Source: Pseudomonadota bacterium
GTDB lineage: Bacteria; Pseudomonadota; Alphaproteobacteria; Rhizobiales; Hyphomicrobiaceae
Assembly: GCA_023430845.1 (NCBI GenBank)
Contig: JAEYYJ010000078.1
Coordinates: forward strand, 1 to 5,436
DNA: 5,436 nucleotides
Direction of reading: 5' to 3'
Shown one piece after another: positions 5,062 through 5,436 of the stretch (positions within the stretch are counted from its first letter, which is position 1; every line of letters starts with the position of its first letter). The notes beneath the pieces were generated by a model. That model had not been told where the DNA came from. It ran no database searches and worked only from the letters and a program-made list of their open reading frames with translations. The position numbers and the translations under genes were made by a program.

Positions 5062-5436
5062 TGACGGACACGATGACCAACACCAAGCAGGATGCCGTGC
5101 AGACTGCCGGCGGCCGCGATGTCCTCGAGGTTTACGGGACCCGGCTCGACTCGCGCCTGTTTCTTGGCACGGCGCAGTATCCCTCGCCGCAGGTGCTGGA
5201 ACGCGCCGTCAAGGCTGCCGGCGTCGATGTAGTGACGGTGTCAGTGCGGCGCGAAGGCGCGCGCGACAAGGGTGGCCAGCGGTTCTGGGAAATGATTGCA
5301 GGCCTGGGCGTGCGCGTGTTGCCGAACACGGCCGGCTGCCGCACCGCGCGCGAGGCGATTACGACGGCCGAGATGGCGCGCGAGCTGTTCGATACGGACT
5401 GGGTGAAGGTCGAGGTCATCGCCAACGACGATACCC
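5061..5436 (+). CDS. thiG: Thiazole synthase ThiG, N-terminal part (3' end outside window)
   Basis: The first 125 codons of ThiG, cut by the window end. ThiG condenses deoxyxylulose 5-phosphate, dehydroglycine (from glycine or tyrosine) and ThiS thiocarboxylate sulfur into thiazole phosphate. Visible family marks are [12 protein letters not shown] (31-42), VVTVSVRRE (57-65), [13 protein letters not shown] (87-99) and WVKVEVI (114-120). Lys116 in the last motif is the position expected to form the imine with the sugar phosphate. The first ATG at 5061 overlaps the thiS stop (TAATG); an alternative ATG at 5073 would shorten the poorly conserved N-terminus by 4 residues. SVRR and VKVEV vary slightly from the more usual AVRR and VKLEV, which is conservative. 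Coupling to thiS fits their direct physical partnership. Confidence 0.95.
   Translation, partial: MTDTMTNTKQDAVQTAGGRDVLEVYGTRLDSRLFLGTAQYPSPQVLERAVKAAGVDVVTVSVRREGARDKGGQRFWEMIAGLGVRVLPNTAGCRTAREAITTAEMARELFDTDWVKVEVIANDDT

Overview
The window is high-GC bacterial DNA with dense coding, short intergenic gaps and Shine-Dalgarno-led starts. Protein similarity remembered from family knowledge points to an alphaproteobacterium, most likely of the order Hyphomicrobiales (Rhizobiales). The clearest pointers are the methyltransferase of the type often found beside gloB in that order, and the RNase PH and ThiS/ThiG sequences. No species can be named from the sequence alone. I see no rRNA, tRNA, CRISPR array, insertion sequence or phage gene.

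Layout. (1) 1-1493, plus strand: the last 54 codons of a large FAD/Fe-S oxidase (YdiJ/D-lactate dehydrogenase type), joined by an ATGA stop/start overlap to a complete amidase-signature hydrolase. (2) 1500-2261, minus strand: a SAM-dependent methyltransferase, converging on the amidase with only 6 bases between the stops. (3) 2262-2588: a divergent intergenic region with weak promoter-like sites facing both ways. (4) 2589-3650, plus strand: RNase PH (rph) followed 42 bases later by a small ABM-family (putative quinol monooxygenase) gene. (5) 3665-4489, minus strand: a membrane-anchored or secreted protein with a polysaccharide-lyase-14-like domain, converging on the ABM gene. (6) 4490-4851: a second divergent intergenic region, unusually rich in perfect inverted repeats. 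(7) 4852 to the window end, plus strand: thiS and the 5' part of thiG, joined by a TAATG overlap; these make the thiazole half of thiamine.

How the genes relate. ThiS carries the sulfur that ThiG uses to build the thiazole phosphate. The oxidase and amidase probably act on related or successive substrates because they are translationally coupled, but the substrate cannot be read from sequence. RNase PH is housekeeping tRNA 3'-end trimming; its small ABM neighbour is probably co-transcribed with it. The remaining genes look like independent single-gene units.

Most of the window is ordinary. The part most worth a second look is the divergent region before thiS. It lacks the expected thi-box (TPP riboswitch) signatures but contains a chain of mutually exclusive hairpins ending just before the thiS ribosome-binding site, plus a perfect 14-base palindrome further upstream. 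The PL14-like protein, with Arg where I expect Lys in its key loop, is a second point of interest.
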